From: Mycobacteroides sp. CBMA 271
GTDB lineage: Bacteria; Actinomycetota; Actinomycetes; Mycobacteriales; Mycobacteriaceae
Reading direction: 5' to 3'
NCBI RefSeq assembly: GCF_009729205.1
Contig: NZ_VTHB01000001.1
Coordinates: 682,001 to 746,000, forward strand
Length of the DNA: 64,000 nt
The translations under genes and the position numbers were made by a program. The notes under the pieces are model-generated. The model was not told the DNA's origin. It searched no databases and saw only the letters and a program-made list of their open reading frames with translations. Below, piece by piece: positions 9,997 through 19,198 of the stretch. Every line of letters begins with the position of its first letter. Positions within the stretch are counted from its first letter, which is position 1.

Positions 9997-10551
9997 TCAC
10001 GGCTCGTCGCGCAGGCGTTCCCGATAGGCGGCAACATGCTGCCGATTGCCACAGTTTCCGGTGTCGCAGAAGATCCGGGATCTGTTGCGCGACAGGTCAA
10101 CCAGCACCGCGTCGCAGTCCGGTGCCGCGCAGGTCTTCAGGCGGCGCTGCTCTCCCATGCGCACCAGGTCCGCGAACACCATGGCGGTCTCGGCGCCCAG
10201 GCGATCTGCCAGCGGTGCGCCTGGGGCGGCCATGTGCAGATGCCACGTGGGTTCCTCGACATGCCGGGTGAGCCACGGCGAGGCATGAGTATCGGCCAGC
10301 AGCGCGTTGACCTGCCCAACCACGTACTCCTCGTCGTTGACATGTGCCCAAATATCGCCGAGCCGCACTCTTAGCGCCTTCACCGCGGCAAGCTCGGCCT
10401 CGTCACCGTCACGCCTGCCCGTCCAGCCGTACCGGTCGAGCAGCGGCGGCAGCGCCGCCAGGTTCGGCAGCAGTTCCCGCTCGTTGCACGCCGTGTTGAT
10501 CAGTTCCGCGGCCGACCGCAGCCCCTGCTCAGTGTCATGAGTAAAAAGCAT
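9997..10551 (-). CDS. CGNR zinc-finger (ABATE domain) putative regulator
   Basis: 184-aa cytoplasmic protein with an N-terminal ABATE-type helical domain and a C-terminal CGNR zinc finger. The finger reads CAAPDC near residues 141-146, then CDTGNCGNRQH near 160-170. The family is thought to contain DNA-binding regulators, so a regulatory role is inferred. ATG at 10551 fits the usual F-x-H-D-T beginning of the family and has AGGTG just upstream. A TAAGGT hexamer five bases before the ATG could alternatively give a leaderless transcript. It ends 3 bases from the eccE4 stop (convergent) and is divergent from the EamA-type transporter at 10624, which it may control through the inverted repeat noted at 10533-10610. 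Confidence 0.85.
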   Translation of the reverse strand: MLFTHDTEQGLRSAAELINTACNERELLPNLAALPPLLDRYGWTGRRDGDEAELAAVKALRVRLGDIWAHVNDEEYVVGQVNALLADTHASPWLTRHVEEPTWHLHMAAPGAPLADRLGAETAMVFADLVRMGEQRRLKTCAAPDCDAVLVDLSRNRSRIFCDTGNCGNRQHVAAYRERLRDEP

Positions 10552-10610
10552 TTGACACCTTACATCCTTCACTTGTACCGTCACGACCGTATTCAATTTT
10601 ACTCATGACA
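10533..10610. promoter_or_regulatory. Perfect 14-nt inverted repeat flanking the CGNR start, candidate operator
   Basis: TGTCATGAGTAAAA at 10533-10546 and its exact reverse complement at 10597-10610 are 64 bases apart centre to centre. The left arm lies in codons 2-7 of the CGNR gene. The right arm lies just before the ribosome site of the EamA gene. The arms therefore bracket the divergent promoter region, which would suit looping or dual occupancy by one regulator. Function is inferred. Confidence 0.5.
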
Positions 10611-10623
10611 TGCGGGAGGTGCG

Positions 10624-11685
10624 GTGCACGACAAGACGTCATTTCGCACCGGGCTGATCCTCGCCATCATCTCGGCCGCCACCTTCGGATTTTCCGGCCC
10701 CTTCGCGAAATCCCTCATGACGACCGGATGGTCACTGACGGCCGTGGTCATTGCACGTCTGGCCACCGGTGCGGTCGTCATGATCGTGGTCGCCTGCATC
10801 CTCGCTCCCGGCTGGTTCGCAGAGGCGCGACGGCACGCCAAAGTCGTTGTGCTCTACGGCATCATTCCCGTCGCCGGCGCACAGTTCTGCTACTTCGGCG
10901 CGGTCAGGCACATGTCGGTAGGCGTCGCGATGCTCCTCGAATTCCTCAGCCCCATCCTCGTGATCGCATGGACATGGCTCTGGACACGACAGCGACCACG
11001 CGCTCAGGTGCTCGCCGGAGCCGCTTTGGCCCTGGCCGGAATGCTATTGGTCCTCAACATCTTCAGCGGATCCCGCGTCGAAACCGTCGGCGTGCTGTGG
11101 GGACTTGGCGCGGCAGTGTGCGCCGCGTACTACTTCATCGCCTCGCACCGCGCAGACGGTAAGGCCCAAGGGCTGCAACCCATCACACTGACCACGAGCG
11201 GGCTGCTGGTCGGCAGCATCGCGGTGGCTGGATTCGGACTTACCGGACTCATGCCCGTGACGTTTTCCCCCCAGGACGTGCACGTCGCAGGCTGGAATGC
11301 ACCTGTGTACGTACCCATTCTGATACTCGGCATCGTCACAACGGCCATCGCCTATCTCACCGGCATCGCCGCCATTGCCCGGCTCAAACCAAGCTATGCG
11401 TCCTTAATCGGCCTGACCGAGGTGCTGTGCGCAGTAATCGCCGGGTGGGTACTACTCGGGGAGACCATTGCGCCCATCCAGTACATCGGCGCCGCAGTCA
11501 TTCTCGCTGGGCTAGTACTCGCGAACCAACGTAGAAACATCCAATCGCGCCCCAAAACCAACGCCGAATCCGATACAGCAGCGCTTACACCGCCACCTGA
11601 GAGAACGAAATCACATGGCAACGACAGCGAATTGTCCGTAATCTCGGCATGTGACGCGACAACCGAATCCACGCCCAGCCAGTAA
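10624..11685 (+). CDS. EamA/DMT-family transporter
   Basis: 353-aa inner-membrane protein of the drug/metabolite transporter superfamily, probably an exporter of a small metabolite or amino acid. There are about ten hydrophobic segments in two EamA repeats (about residues 10-140 and 155-300). A polar, probably disordered C-terminal tail of about 50 residues follows. The GTG start is preceded by GGGAGGT. Divergent from the CGNR regulator, which may control it. The last 35 bases overlap the start proposed for the following cutinase gene. The substrate cannot be read from the sequence. Confidence 0.88.
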   Translation: MHDKTSFRTGLILAIISAATFGFSGPFAKSLMTTGWSLTAVVIARLATGAVVMIVVACILAPGWFAEARRHAKVVVLYGIIPVAGAQFCYFGAVRHMSVGVAMLLEFLSPILVIAWTWLWTRQRPRAQVLAGAALALAGMLLVLNIFSGSRVETVGVLWGLGAAVCAAYYFIASHRADGKAQGLQPITLTTSGLLVGSIAVAGFGLTGLMPVTFSPQDVHVAGWNAPVYVPILILGIVTTAIAYLTGIAAIARLKPSYASLIGLTEVLCAVIAGWVLLGETIAPIQYIGAAVILAGLVLANQRRNIQSRPKTNAESDTAALTPPPERTKSHGNDSELSVISACDATTESTPSQ

Positions 11686-12337
11686 GTTGCTCTCCGCCGC
11701 CGTTCGCGCCGCGGTCATCTCGGTTGGGGCAATCATGTTGACCACCGGACTGGCTGTGGTCCTCCCCGCAACGGCATCGGCTGCGTGCTCCAACGTCGAA
11801 GTGTCATTCGCCCGTGGCCGTTCCCAGCCGCCGGGCGCGGGAAACGTCGGCGACGCATTCATCGCCGCGCTACGCAATCGCGTCAAGGGTGTCAGCGTGT
11901 ACACGGTGAACTATGACGCCAACACCGACGTCGGTGGCGGCGCCAATGACCTCAGCGCACACCTGCAGCAGACCGCGAATGCCTGCCCGGACACCAAGCT
12001 GGTCGTCGGTGGATACTCGCTGGGCGCGGGCGTGGTGGACACCGCGCTGGGAGTACCGGGCCCCGTATCGATCGGGGACTTCTTCAATTTCAGCAACCCG
12101 GTTCCACCGGAGGTCGGTGACCACATCCGCGCGATCGTCACCTTTGGCAATATCGTCAACCGCTTCGCCCCGATCCAGAACTTGGCCGGCGCCTATGGAG
12201 ATCGGGTCCTCGACCTGTGCAACGACGGCGACCCCGTATGCATGGGTGGCGACAACGACAGCTGGAAATCGCACACCTCATATCCGAGCGCGCTCATCAA
12301 CCAGGCTGCGGACTTCGCCGCGAGCAAGGTGAACTAG
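11651..12337 (+). CDS. Secreted cutinase-family serine esterase
   Basis: 228-aa alpha/beta-hydrolase of the cutinase-like protein family, acting outside the cytoplasm on lipid or polymer esters. A signal peptide ends at about residue 44 (TASA). Catalytic residues by family pattern are Ser123 (GYSLG), Asp194 (NDGDPVC) and His208 (SHTSY). Cys190 and Cys197 fit the conserved disulfide. The GTG start at 11651 overlaps the EamA gene and has no clear ribosome site. An in-frame TTG at 11687, just after the EamA stop, is an alternative that still leaves a signal peptide. First of three cutinases within 3.2 kb; the three probably arose by duplication. Confidence 0.9.
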   Translation: MTRQPNPRPASKLLSAAVRAAVISVGAIMLTTGLAVVLPATASAACSNVEVSFARGRSQPPGAGNVGDAFIAALRNRVKGVSVYTVNYDANTDVGGGANDLSAHLQQTANACPDTKLVVGGYSLGAGVVDTALGVPGPVSIGDFFNFSNPVPPEVGDHIRAIVTFGNIVNRFAPIQNLAGAYGDRVLDLCNDGDPVCMGGDNDSWKSHTSYPSALINQAADFAASKVN

Positions 12338-12340
12338 CCT
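12335..12340 (+). promoter_or_regulatory. Candidate leaderless -10 element (TAGCCT)
   Basis: TAGCCT lies six bases before the GTG at 12347, the spacing expected when transcription begins at the start codon. The TAG is also the stop codon of the preceding cutinase. Confidence 0.45.
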
Positions 12341-12346
12341 CGCCGG

Positions 12347-13336
12347 GTGACTGCTCACCAGCTCACCCATCGCCAGCTGTCGGTCAACGGAATCGACATG
12401 CATATCGCCGAGCAGGGCGACGGCCCCGCGGTCGTGTTGTGCCACGGGTTTCCCGGCCTCTGGTACACCTGGCGGCACCAACTGGACGCACTCTCGGCGG
12501 CCGGTTACCGGGTCATCGCTCCGGATATGCGCGGATACGGTGGCACGACGGCCCCGCCGGGGGCCGCTGCCTATGACCGCGGCACCACCGTCAGCGACCT
12601 GGTGGGCCTGTTGGATGCGTTGGATCTGCCCGATGCGGTGTTCTGCGGCCACGATTTCGGGGCACATCTGGTGTGGGACATGCCCGCCTGGGCCGGCGAC
12701 CGCGTCCGCGCCTTGATCCAGTTGTCGGTGCCACGCACTCGACGGCTCCCGGTCAAGCCCAGCGTTGGCTTCAACTACCTTGCCTCTCAACACTTCACAC
12801 ATCTCGAGTACTTCCAGGAACCGGGATTAGCGGAGCGCGAGCTGGACGCGCAGCCAAAGACGTTCCTGGCCGCGCTGTTTCATGCCCTCAGCGGCGCAAA
12901 CCGGTATCTGGACTGCTGGGATCATCCGGCACAGGTGAACGGCAAGCGCAACGGCTACCTAGACGTATTGCCGAGCCCCCCTCCACTGCCATGGAATTGG
13001 CTTTCCGAGCAGGACCTTGACTGTTACGTCGCCGAATTCGCGCGGACCGGATTCACCGGTGGCCTCAACTGGTACCGCGCAGAGGATCTGGTGTGGGCAC
13101 AGAATGAGCATCTGCACGACGTACCCGTTACCGTGCCGGTGGCGTTCATCGCCGGGTCGGCGGACCCCGTCTTGGAGATGCTCGGACGCGACCCGATGAC
13201 GGCAATGGCCGACCTGGTTCCCGGACTGCGGTCGGTTTTGATCGTCGAAGGGGCGGGACACTTCGTGCAGATGGAACGCCCTGACGCAGTCAACAGCGCG
13301 ATGGTCGAGTTCCTGTCATCGCTTCCGCCCAGGTGA
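12347..13336 (+). CDS. Epoxide hydrolase-like alpha/beta-hydrolase
   Basis: 329-aa cytoplasmic alpha/beta-hydrolase that matches epoxide hydrolases. It has the oxyanion motif HGFP (about residues 33-36), a nucleophilic Asp103 in GHDFG rather than Ser, a charge-relay Asp273 (SADP) and catalytic His305 (GAGHF). Tyr155 and Tyr243 in the lid region are candidates for epoxide activation. No signal peptide. No ribosome site precedes the GTG, which fits leaderless expression from the TAGCCT hexamer. It lies between two cutinase genes in the same direction. The natural epoxide substrate is not evident. Confidence 0.86.
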   Translation: MTAHQLTHRQLSVNGIDMHIAEQGDGPAVVLCHGFPGLWYTWRHQLDALSAAGYRVIAPDMRGYGGTTAPPGAAAYDRGTTVSDLVGLLDALDLPDAVFCGHDFGAHLVWDMPAWAGDRVRALIQLSVPRTRRLPVKPSVGFNYLASQHFTHLEYFQEPGLAERELDAQPKTFLAALFHALSGANRYLDCWDHPAQVNGKRNGYLDVLPSPPPLPWNWLSEQDLDCYVAEFARTGFTGGLNWYRAEDLVWAQNEHLHDVPVTVPVAFIAGSADPVLEMLGRDPMTAMADLVPGLRSVLIVEGAGHFVQMERPDAVNSAMVEFLSSLPPR

Positions 13337-13381
13337 TGCGGCCCATACCGAACCGACATGACAACTAGGTTGACTTACCCG

Positions 13382-13387
13382 TAGCAT
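13382..13387 (+). promoter_or_regulatory. Candidate leaderless -10 element (TAGCAT)
   Basis: TAGCAT lies six bases before GTG 13394. The context CCCGTAGCAT is identical to that upstream of the next cutinase at 14066, which suggests a duplicated promoter. Confidence 0.5.
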
Positions 13388-13393
13388 TCGCCT

Positions 13394-14020
13394 GTGACGA
13401 CGTCCAGCGCTGTTTTGCCCGCAATCTCGCACGTCCGCCGGAGCGCATTTCTGGTAGCCGCCCTGCTCATGCTCACGGGCCTCATGACCATTTCGCAGCC
13501 CGCGCCCGCGACCGCCGATCCTTGCGCCGCAGTCGATGTGTCCTTCGCCCGTGGCCGGGACGAGGCGCCGGGCCTCGGCCGGGTGGGTGACGCCTTTGTC
13601 GGCGCTCTGCGGAACAAGGTCGGGAAGATGAGCGTCTACGCCGTGAACTACAGCGCAGGCCTGCTTTCCACCGGCGAAGGCGCGGACGACCTACGAGGCC
13701 ACCTCAGCGAAGTCGCGGCATCGTGCCCTAACACCAAGCTAGTGATCGGCGGGTACTCGATGGGCGCAACCGTCGTCAACGACGTCGCCAACAACCCGTC
13801 GCCGGACATCGCCGACCGGATCCGAGGGATCGCAACATTCGGGAACATCGACCACCGCGGCGGCGCGATGACCGGGCCGCTTGCCGGACGCTGGATTGAC
13901 CAGTGCAACCCCGGTGACCCCGTCTGCCAAGAAGGCGGCCGGTCCTGGACCGCCCATCAAACCTACGAGCAGACCAATCTGCCCGCACAGGCCGCGTCGT
14001 TCGTGGCAGGCAAGCTGTAA
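13394..14020 (+). CDS. Secreted cutinase-family serine esterase
   Basis: 208-aa exported cutinase-like enzyme. A hydrophobic signal segment (about residues 17-33) ends near the ATAD-P boundary at about residue 41. Expected triad: Ser122 (GYSMG), Asp175 (NPGDPVC) and His188 (TAHQTY). The Cys171-Cys178 pair is present. Closely related to the genes at 11651 and 14078, with the same VSFARGR stretch after the signal peptide. The promoter hexamer sits six bases before the GTG, so the mRNA is probably leaderless. Confidence 0.92.
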   Translation: MTTSSAVLPAISHVRRSAFLVAALLMLTGLMTISQPAPATADPCAAVDVSFARGRDEAPGLGRVGDAFVGALRNKVGKMSVYAVNYSAGLLSTGEGADDLRGHLSEVAASCPNTKLVIGGYSMGATVVNDVANNPSPDIADRIRGIATFGNIDHRGGAMTGPLAGRWIDQCNPGDPVCQEGGRSWTAHQTYEQTNLPAQAASFVAGKL

Positions 14021-14065
14021 AGCCAGGCACACTCCAAAAACGACGCGCGAGACCTTCTTGACCCG

Positions 14066-14071
14066 TAGCAT
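14066..14071 (+). promoter_or_regulatory. Candidate leaderless -10 element (TAGCAT)
   Basis: TAGCAT six bases before GTG 14078, in the same CCCGTAGCAT context as the preceding cutinase promoter. Confidence 0.5.
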
Positions 14072-14077
14072 CGTGGC

Positions 14078-14794
14078 GTGACCACGCATCGGCGGGGCAC
14101 GAGGGTCGGCGTTGTCCTAAGTTTTTTTGTGGCCCTGACGGTGTTTGCACTGTCAGCGGTGAATGTTGTCGGGCTCGTACATCCGGTCCCCACCGCGTCA
14201 GCGGATCCATGTTCGGATGTGGACGTGTCGTTTGCGCGGGGCCGCAAGGAACCGGTCGGGCTGGGCCGAGTCGGCGACGAATTCGTCGACTCGCTGACCC
14301 CGCGCGTCGAGTCCACCGGGGCCACCATGAACATCTATCCCGTCAACTACGACGCTGGGATCTTCTCGGCCGGCGGCGGAGCCAACGACCTCAGCAGTCA
14401 CCTGCAATCGGTGGCGGCGAGCTGCCCCCGGACCAAGTTTGTGGTCGGCGGGTATTCGATGGGCGCCGAGGTGGTCGACACCCTCATCGGTGTTCCGAAT
14501 GTGGGCATCGGGTTCAGCCGTCCACTGCCCGCGGCCGTAGGCGATCGGATTGTCGCCATCGCGACGTTCGGCAACGCGACACACCGCACCGGCGGCCCGC
14601 TGAGCGGTATCGCGGGCGTGTTCGGCTCGCGCGCAATCGATCTCTGCAACCAAGGAGATCCGATTTGCATGGCGGGGCCCAACAACAGCTGGGACGCTCA
14701 CACTTCCTACGAACGCACCGGATTGCCCGCTGAGGCCGCGGCGTTCGTCGCATCGAAACTCAATCGGCACGGTGAAGGCGAGTCTGCGCAATAG
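14078..14794 (+). CDS. Secreted cutinase-family serine esterase
   Basis: 238-aa exported cutinase-like enzyme. Signal peptide with hydrophobic core at about residues 10-33, cleaved near TASA-D. Expected triad: Ser127 (GYSMG), Asp194 (NQGDPIC) and His208 (DAHTSY), with Cys190-Cys197 as the conserved disulfide. A short polar tail (about ten residues) is unlike the neighbouring copies. Third of the tandem set. The mRNA is probably leaderless. Confidence 0.92.
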   Translation: MTTHRRGTRVGVVLSFFVALTVFALSAVNVVGLVHPVPTASADPCSDVDVSFARGRKEPVGLGRVGDEFVDSLTPRVESTGATMNIYPVNYDAGIFSAGGGANDLSSHLQSVAASCPRTKFVVGGYSMGAEVVDTLIGVPNVGIGFSRPLPAAVGDRIVAIATFGNATHRTGGPLSGIAGVFGSRAIDLCNQGDPICMAGPNNSWDAHTSYERTGLPAEAAAFVASKLNRHGEGESAQ

Positions 14795-14872
14795 CCAGAG
14801 GACAAGCGCTCGCCTAAGCCTGCCGGACACTGTTTAATCCAGGGACATCAATCGAGTTCAACTGGGGGAACG

Positions 14873-15517
14873 TTGTCGCGAGGGTATCGACTGGTTCAGC
14901 GGTTTCTGGTGTTTGCGGGAACGATCGGCATGATCGCCCTGACGGCGGCGAGTCCTGCTTCCGCACAACCAGATCTCGCACCCAAACTCGTCACGATCGC
15001 GGACTTTCCGGGCCCCGGCTGGGAGTCTTTCGATAAGGGCGGACCTATCGGTGGCCGTGACGATCGCGATGAGCCCACCGATCCACCGGGATGCGCTTTC
15101 TCTGTGCCAGCCAATCTCACCGATGCAGTCGGCATCTGGGCCTTCAACACCGATACGACATCAAATGTTCTCGTCAGTCTCGGGTATAGCGATGGCACTG
15201 TCCTGACTCAAACACGGGATTGGATACAGCGCTGCAAGACAATCAACTTGGTCGGCGACAAGGCATCCGGGACCGCCACGGTGCATCCGCTCGTACTTCC
15301 CGCCGAGGTCGTCAATGATGGTGCCGCCTATGCGGTCTCCGCATCGATGACCTTTGACAGCGGAAACCCGGTGAGCCTTGAGCTCACGACATACCTGGTG
15401 CAGATCGGCAATATCGGCATCGCCGTCACGGGCATGGGCGACACCACGTATCCGGTGGATCGGCGCACCCTTGATCTCATGCTGATCAGGCAAATCGCGA
15501 AGGTCACGAGACGCTAA
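14873..15517 (+). CDS. Small secreted protein of unknown function
   Basis: 214-aa protein with a clear signal peptide (hydrophobic residues about 10-26, cleavage near ASAQ) and a mature domain of about 180 residues with two cysteines. The overall pattern resembles the small sensor-like or PknH-extracellular-like proteins common in mycobacteria, but I do not recognise the family with confidence. TTG at 14873 is used as start because GGGGG lies seven bases upstream. The stop overlaps the convergent truA gene by a few bases. Confidence 0.75.
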   Translation: MSRGYRLVQRFLVFAGTIGMIALTAASPASAQPDLAPKLVTIADFPGPGWESFDKGGPIGGRDDRDEPTDPPGCAFSVPANLTDAVGIWAFNTDTTSNVLVSLGYSDGTVLTQTRDWIQRCKTINLVGDKASGTATVHPLVLPAEVVNDGAAYAVSASMTFDSGNPVSLELTTYLVQIGNIGIAVTGMGDTTYPVDRRTLDLMLIRQIAKVTRR

Positions 15518-16404
15518 TCCGTGGTCGGCCGCACCCGAATGTCGCGGGTGATCAGCACGCGCGCCGCCATCTCACCGTCCGGCGGATAGTCGACCCCGAC
15601 GAGCGTCAGTCCACGAGCCGGCGCGGCGGCGAATTCGCTTGAACGCCTTTCACTCGTCAGCAGATCTGTACACCACTGCACAGGTCGTCTGCCCTCCCCC
15701 ACGGCAAGCACCGCGCCCACCAGCGAGCGCACCATCGACCAGCAGAAGGCGTCGGCGCTCACCCGCGACGTCAGCCGATGTCCGCCAACTGTCCAATCGA
15801 ATCGTTGCAACTCGCGGATAGTGGTAGCACCATCGCGATGACGACAGAAGGCCGCGAAGTCGTTTAACCCCAGCAGATTCCGCGACGCCTCATTCATCGC
15901 ATCGACGTCGAGTGGACGGTGCCACCCGACAATGTGATGCCTTTCCATCGGCAACACTCCGAACGGCGCCATGGACAGCCGATACTCGTAGTGGCGCCGC
16001 AGCGCAGAGAACCGGGCGTCGAAATGGGCGGGGGCTCGCGAGATATCGAGCACCCGAACGTCATTGGGCAGGAAACGCGAGAGCCGTCGGACCAGCCGAT
16101 CGAATTCTGGAGCGCCTTCGGGGCGGTAGCGCCCGCGTAGCTCAGGAAGACATGCCGCCGGCACATCGATGTGTGCCACCTGGCCGGTCGCATGCACGCC
16201 CGCGTCGGTGCGTCCGGCGGCATGCATCACTACCGGCGCCCCCACGATGGTCGTGAATGCCTCACCCAGCACGCCCGCCACGGTGCGCTGGGCCACTTGA
16301 GTAGCCCAGCCTGCGAAATCGGTTCCGTCGTAGGCGATATCGAGCCGCAAACGAACAAACCCGCCATCGGAGATGGCGGGTTGTTCGTCAGTTTCCTGCG
16401 TGAC
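15514..16404 (-). CDS. truA: tRNA pseudouridine(38-40) synthase TruA
   Basis: Makes pseudouridine at positions 38-40 of the tRNA anticodon arm. The catalytic Asp67 is in GRTDAGVHA, the family signature, and the protein starts into the typical R-L-x-I-A-Y-D-G-T-x-x-x-G-W strand. From GTG at 16404 the protein is 296 aa. A strong terminator-like hairpin (16352-16387) falls inside these first codons, and an in-frame TTG at 16350 just past it would give a compact protein beginning M-R-L-D-I-A-Y-D-G-T, so the start is uncertain. Last gene of the rpsM-rplQ direction, 6 bases after rplQ. Confidence 0.95.
   Translation of the reverse strand, partial: VTQETDEQPAISDGGFVRLRLDIAYDGTDFAGWATQVAQRTVAGVLGEAFTTIVGAPVVMHAAGRTDAGVHATGQVAHIDVPAACLPELRGRYRPEGAPEFDRLVRRLSRFLPNDVRVLDISRAPAHFDARFSALRRHYEYRLSMAPFGVLPMERHHIVGWHRPLDVDAMNEASRNLLGLNDFAAFCRHRDGATTIRELQRFDWTVGGHRLTSRVSADAFCWSMVRSLVGAVLAVGEGRRPVQWCTDLLTSERRSSEFAAAPARGLTLVGVDYPPDGEMAARVLITRDIRVRPTTD
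16352..16387 (-). terminator. Terminator-like hairpin inside the truA 5' region
   Basis: CGAACAA, one unpaired A, then CCCGCCATC pair with GATGGCGGG TTGTTCG across a GGA loop, giving 16 base pairs. On the minus strand it is followed by only a few T residues. It lies 24 bases after the rplQ stop, so it could end or attenuate the alpha-operon transcript before truA. Confidence 0.55.
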
Positions 16405-16410
16405 CAACGG

Positions 16411-16962
16411 TCAGTCCTTCTTGGCCTCAGTGTTCTCGGCGGACTCAGCGGACTCGGCTGCGCTATCTTCGGCGGCCTCCGCCTCAGCAGCCGCATCGTC
16501 TGCGACGTCGGTTTCGACCTCGACGGCCTCCTCGACAGGTCCGGCCTTCTCCGCCTTCTGCGTAGACGCAACCCGGCGAGCCCGGTCGGCCTCGGAGGTG
16601 ACGGTCTTCTCCTTCACCAGTTCGATGATCGCCATGGGCGCGTTATCGCCCTTGCGGTTCTCGACCTTGATGATGCGGGTGTAGCCACCGTTGCGATCGG
16701 AGTAGAACGGGCCAATCTCTTCGAAAAGGGCGTGTACGACGTCCTTGTCGCGGATCTTCTTGAGCACCTCGCGGCGGTTGTGCAGATCACCCTTCTTGGC
16801 GTGGGTAATCAGCTTCTCGGCGTAGGGCCGCAGCACGCGGGCCTTGGTCTCAGTGGTCTTGATCCGGCCGTGCTCGAAGAGCGCGGTGGCCAGGTTGGCC
16901 AGGAGTGCCTTCTGGTGCGAAGACGATCCACCGAGCCGGTGACCCTTAGTGGGCTTGGGCAT
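16411..16962 (-). CDS. rplQ: 50S ribosomal protein L17
   Basis: 183-aa L17 of the large subunit. The first 120 residues are the conserved core (begins [20 protein letters not shown]). The remaining 60 or so form an extension made almost entirely of Ala, Glu, Asp and Ser, longer than in most bacteria but common in mycobacteria. Distal gene of the alpha operon after rpoA; truA follows closely. Confidence 0.98.
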   Translation of the reverse strand: MPKPTKGHRLGGSSSHQKALLANLATALFEHGRIKTTETKARVLRPYAEKLITHAKKGDLHNRREVLKKIRDKDVVHALFEEIGPFYSDRNGGYTRIIKVENRKGDNAPMAIIELVKEKTVTSEADRARRVASTQKAEKAGPVEEAVEVETDVADDAAAEAEAAEDSAAESAESAENTEAKKD

Positions 16963-17022
16963 TGCAACTATCTCCTATTCGGGGCCGGCCCCCGTATCAG
17001 GTAGGACCGGGACGGATTTGTG

Positions 17023-18117
<1,095 letters not shown>

Positions 18118-18125
18118 TCAGTGGT

Positions 18126-18149
18126 GTTTGTGGACGAATGTCCACAAAC
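18126..18149 (-). promoter_or_regulatory. Perfect hairpin between rpsD and rpoA
   Basis: GTTTGTGGAC and GTCCACAAAC form a 10-bp stem with a GAAT loop, 3 bases after the rpsD stop on the transcript. There is no T-run, so it is more likely an attenuator, an RNA-stability element or a regulator-binding site than a terminator. Confidence 0.45.
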
Positions 18150-18152
18150 CGA

Positions 18153-18758
18153 TTACTTCGAGTAGAACTCGACGATCAGCTGCTCGGTGAGCGGCACGTC
18201 GATCTGCGCACGCTCGGGCAGCTGGTGCACGAGGATGCGCTGGCGCTCGCCGACAACCTGCAGCCAGCCCGGAATCGGTCGATCGCCAGCGGTCTCGCGG
18301 GCAACCTCGAAGGGCAGCGTGTTCAGCGACTTGTCCTTGACATCGATGATGTCGTACTGCGACACGCGGTAGCTGGGCACGTCGACCTTCACGTTGTTGA
18401 CGGTGAAGTGGCCGTGGCTGACCAGCTGGCGTGCCATCCGTCGGGTGCGGGCCAGGCCGGCCCGGTACACGACGTTGTCGAGGCGGCTTTCCAGGATCTG
18501 CAGCAGCTGCTCGCCGGTCTTGCCCGAGTGCCGGTTGGCCTCGGCGTAGTAGCGACGGAACTGCTTCTCCATCACGCCATAGGTGAAGCGGGCCTTCTGC
18601 TTCTCCTGCAGCTGTGTGCGGTATTCGCTCTCCTTGACACGCGCGCGACCATGCTGGCCGGGGGGGTAAGGACGCTTCTCGTACGCGCTGGAGCCACCGA
18701 CGAGGTCGACGCCCAGACGACGGGATTTGCGAGTGACGGGTCCGGTATAACGAGCCAT
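18153..18758 (-). CDS. rpsD: 30S ribosomal protein S4
   Basis: 201-aa primary 16S-binding protein that organises the 5' domain. The S4 RNA-binding core (about residues 90-155, R-L-D-N-V-V-Y-R-A-G-L) is present. The N-terminal segment lacks zinc-binding cysteines (C-minus form). The ATG follows GGGAGG. In E. coli S4 represses the alpha operon; the gene order rpsM-rpsK-rpsD-rpoA-rplQ is the same here. Confidence 0.99.
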   Translation of the reverse strand: MARYTGPVTRKSRRLGVDLVGGSSAYEKRPYPPGQHGRARVKESEYRTQLQEKQKARFTYGVMEKQFRRYYAEANRHSGKTGEQLLQILESRLDNVVYRAGLARTRRMARQLVSHGHFTVNNVKVDVPSYRVSQYDIIDVKDKSLNTLPFEVARETAGDRPIPGWLQVVGERQRILVHQLPERAQIDVPLTEQLIVEFYSK

Positions 18759-18773
18759 TAGTTCAAACCTCCC

Positions 18774-19193
18774 TTAGACCCGGCGCCGCTTGGGCGGACG
18801 GCAACCGTTGTGCGGCTGTGGAGTGACATCGGAAATCGCGCCTACTTCGAGGCCGGCGGCCTGCAGCGAGCGGATGGCGGTCTCGCGGCCTGAGCCGGGA
18901 CCCTTGACGAACACGTCGACCTTCTTGACTCCGTGCTCTTGCGCCTTGCGAGCCGCGTTCTCGGCAGCCAGCTGTGCAGCGAACGGGGTCGACTTGCGCG
19001 AACCCTTGAAGCCGACATGGCCGGAGGACGCCCACGCGATCACGTTGCCCGAGGGATCGGTGATCGACACGATGGTGTTGTTGAACGTGCTCTTGATGTG
19101 CGCGGCGCCGAGGGGAATGTTCTTCTTTTCCCGGCGGCGGGTCTTCTGCGCCTTCTTGGGGCCGGAACCGGCGCCCTTCTTCGGTGGTGCCAT
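18774..19193 (-). CDS. rpsK: 30S ribosomal protein S11
   Basis: 139-aa platform protein of the small subunit, with the conserved [12 protein letters not shown] and GPGSGRE motifs. The basic N-terminal extension (about 20 residues rich in Lys/Arg/Gly) and the C-terminal PKRRRV are usual for actinobacteria. Lies 5 bases after rpsM and 15 before rpsD. Confidence 0.99.
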   Translation of the reverse strand: MAPPKKGAGSGPKKAQKTRRREKKNIPLGAAHIKSTFNNTIVSITDPSGNVIAWASSGHVGFKGSRKSTPFAAQLAAENAARKAQEHGVKKVDVFVKGPGSGRETAIRSLQAAGLEVGAISDVTPQPHNGCRPPKRRRV

Positions 19194-19198
19194 CGGGG

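Noticed and set aside
18126..18149. Hairpin after rpsD as a full terminator
   Set aside because: There is no T-run, and rpoA and rplQ downstream must be transcribed from the same unit.
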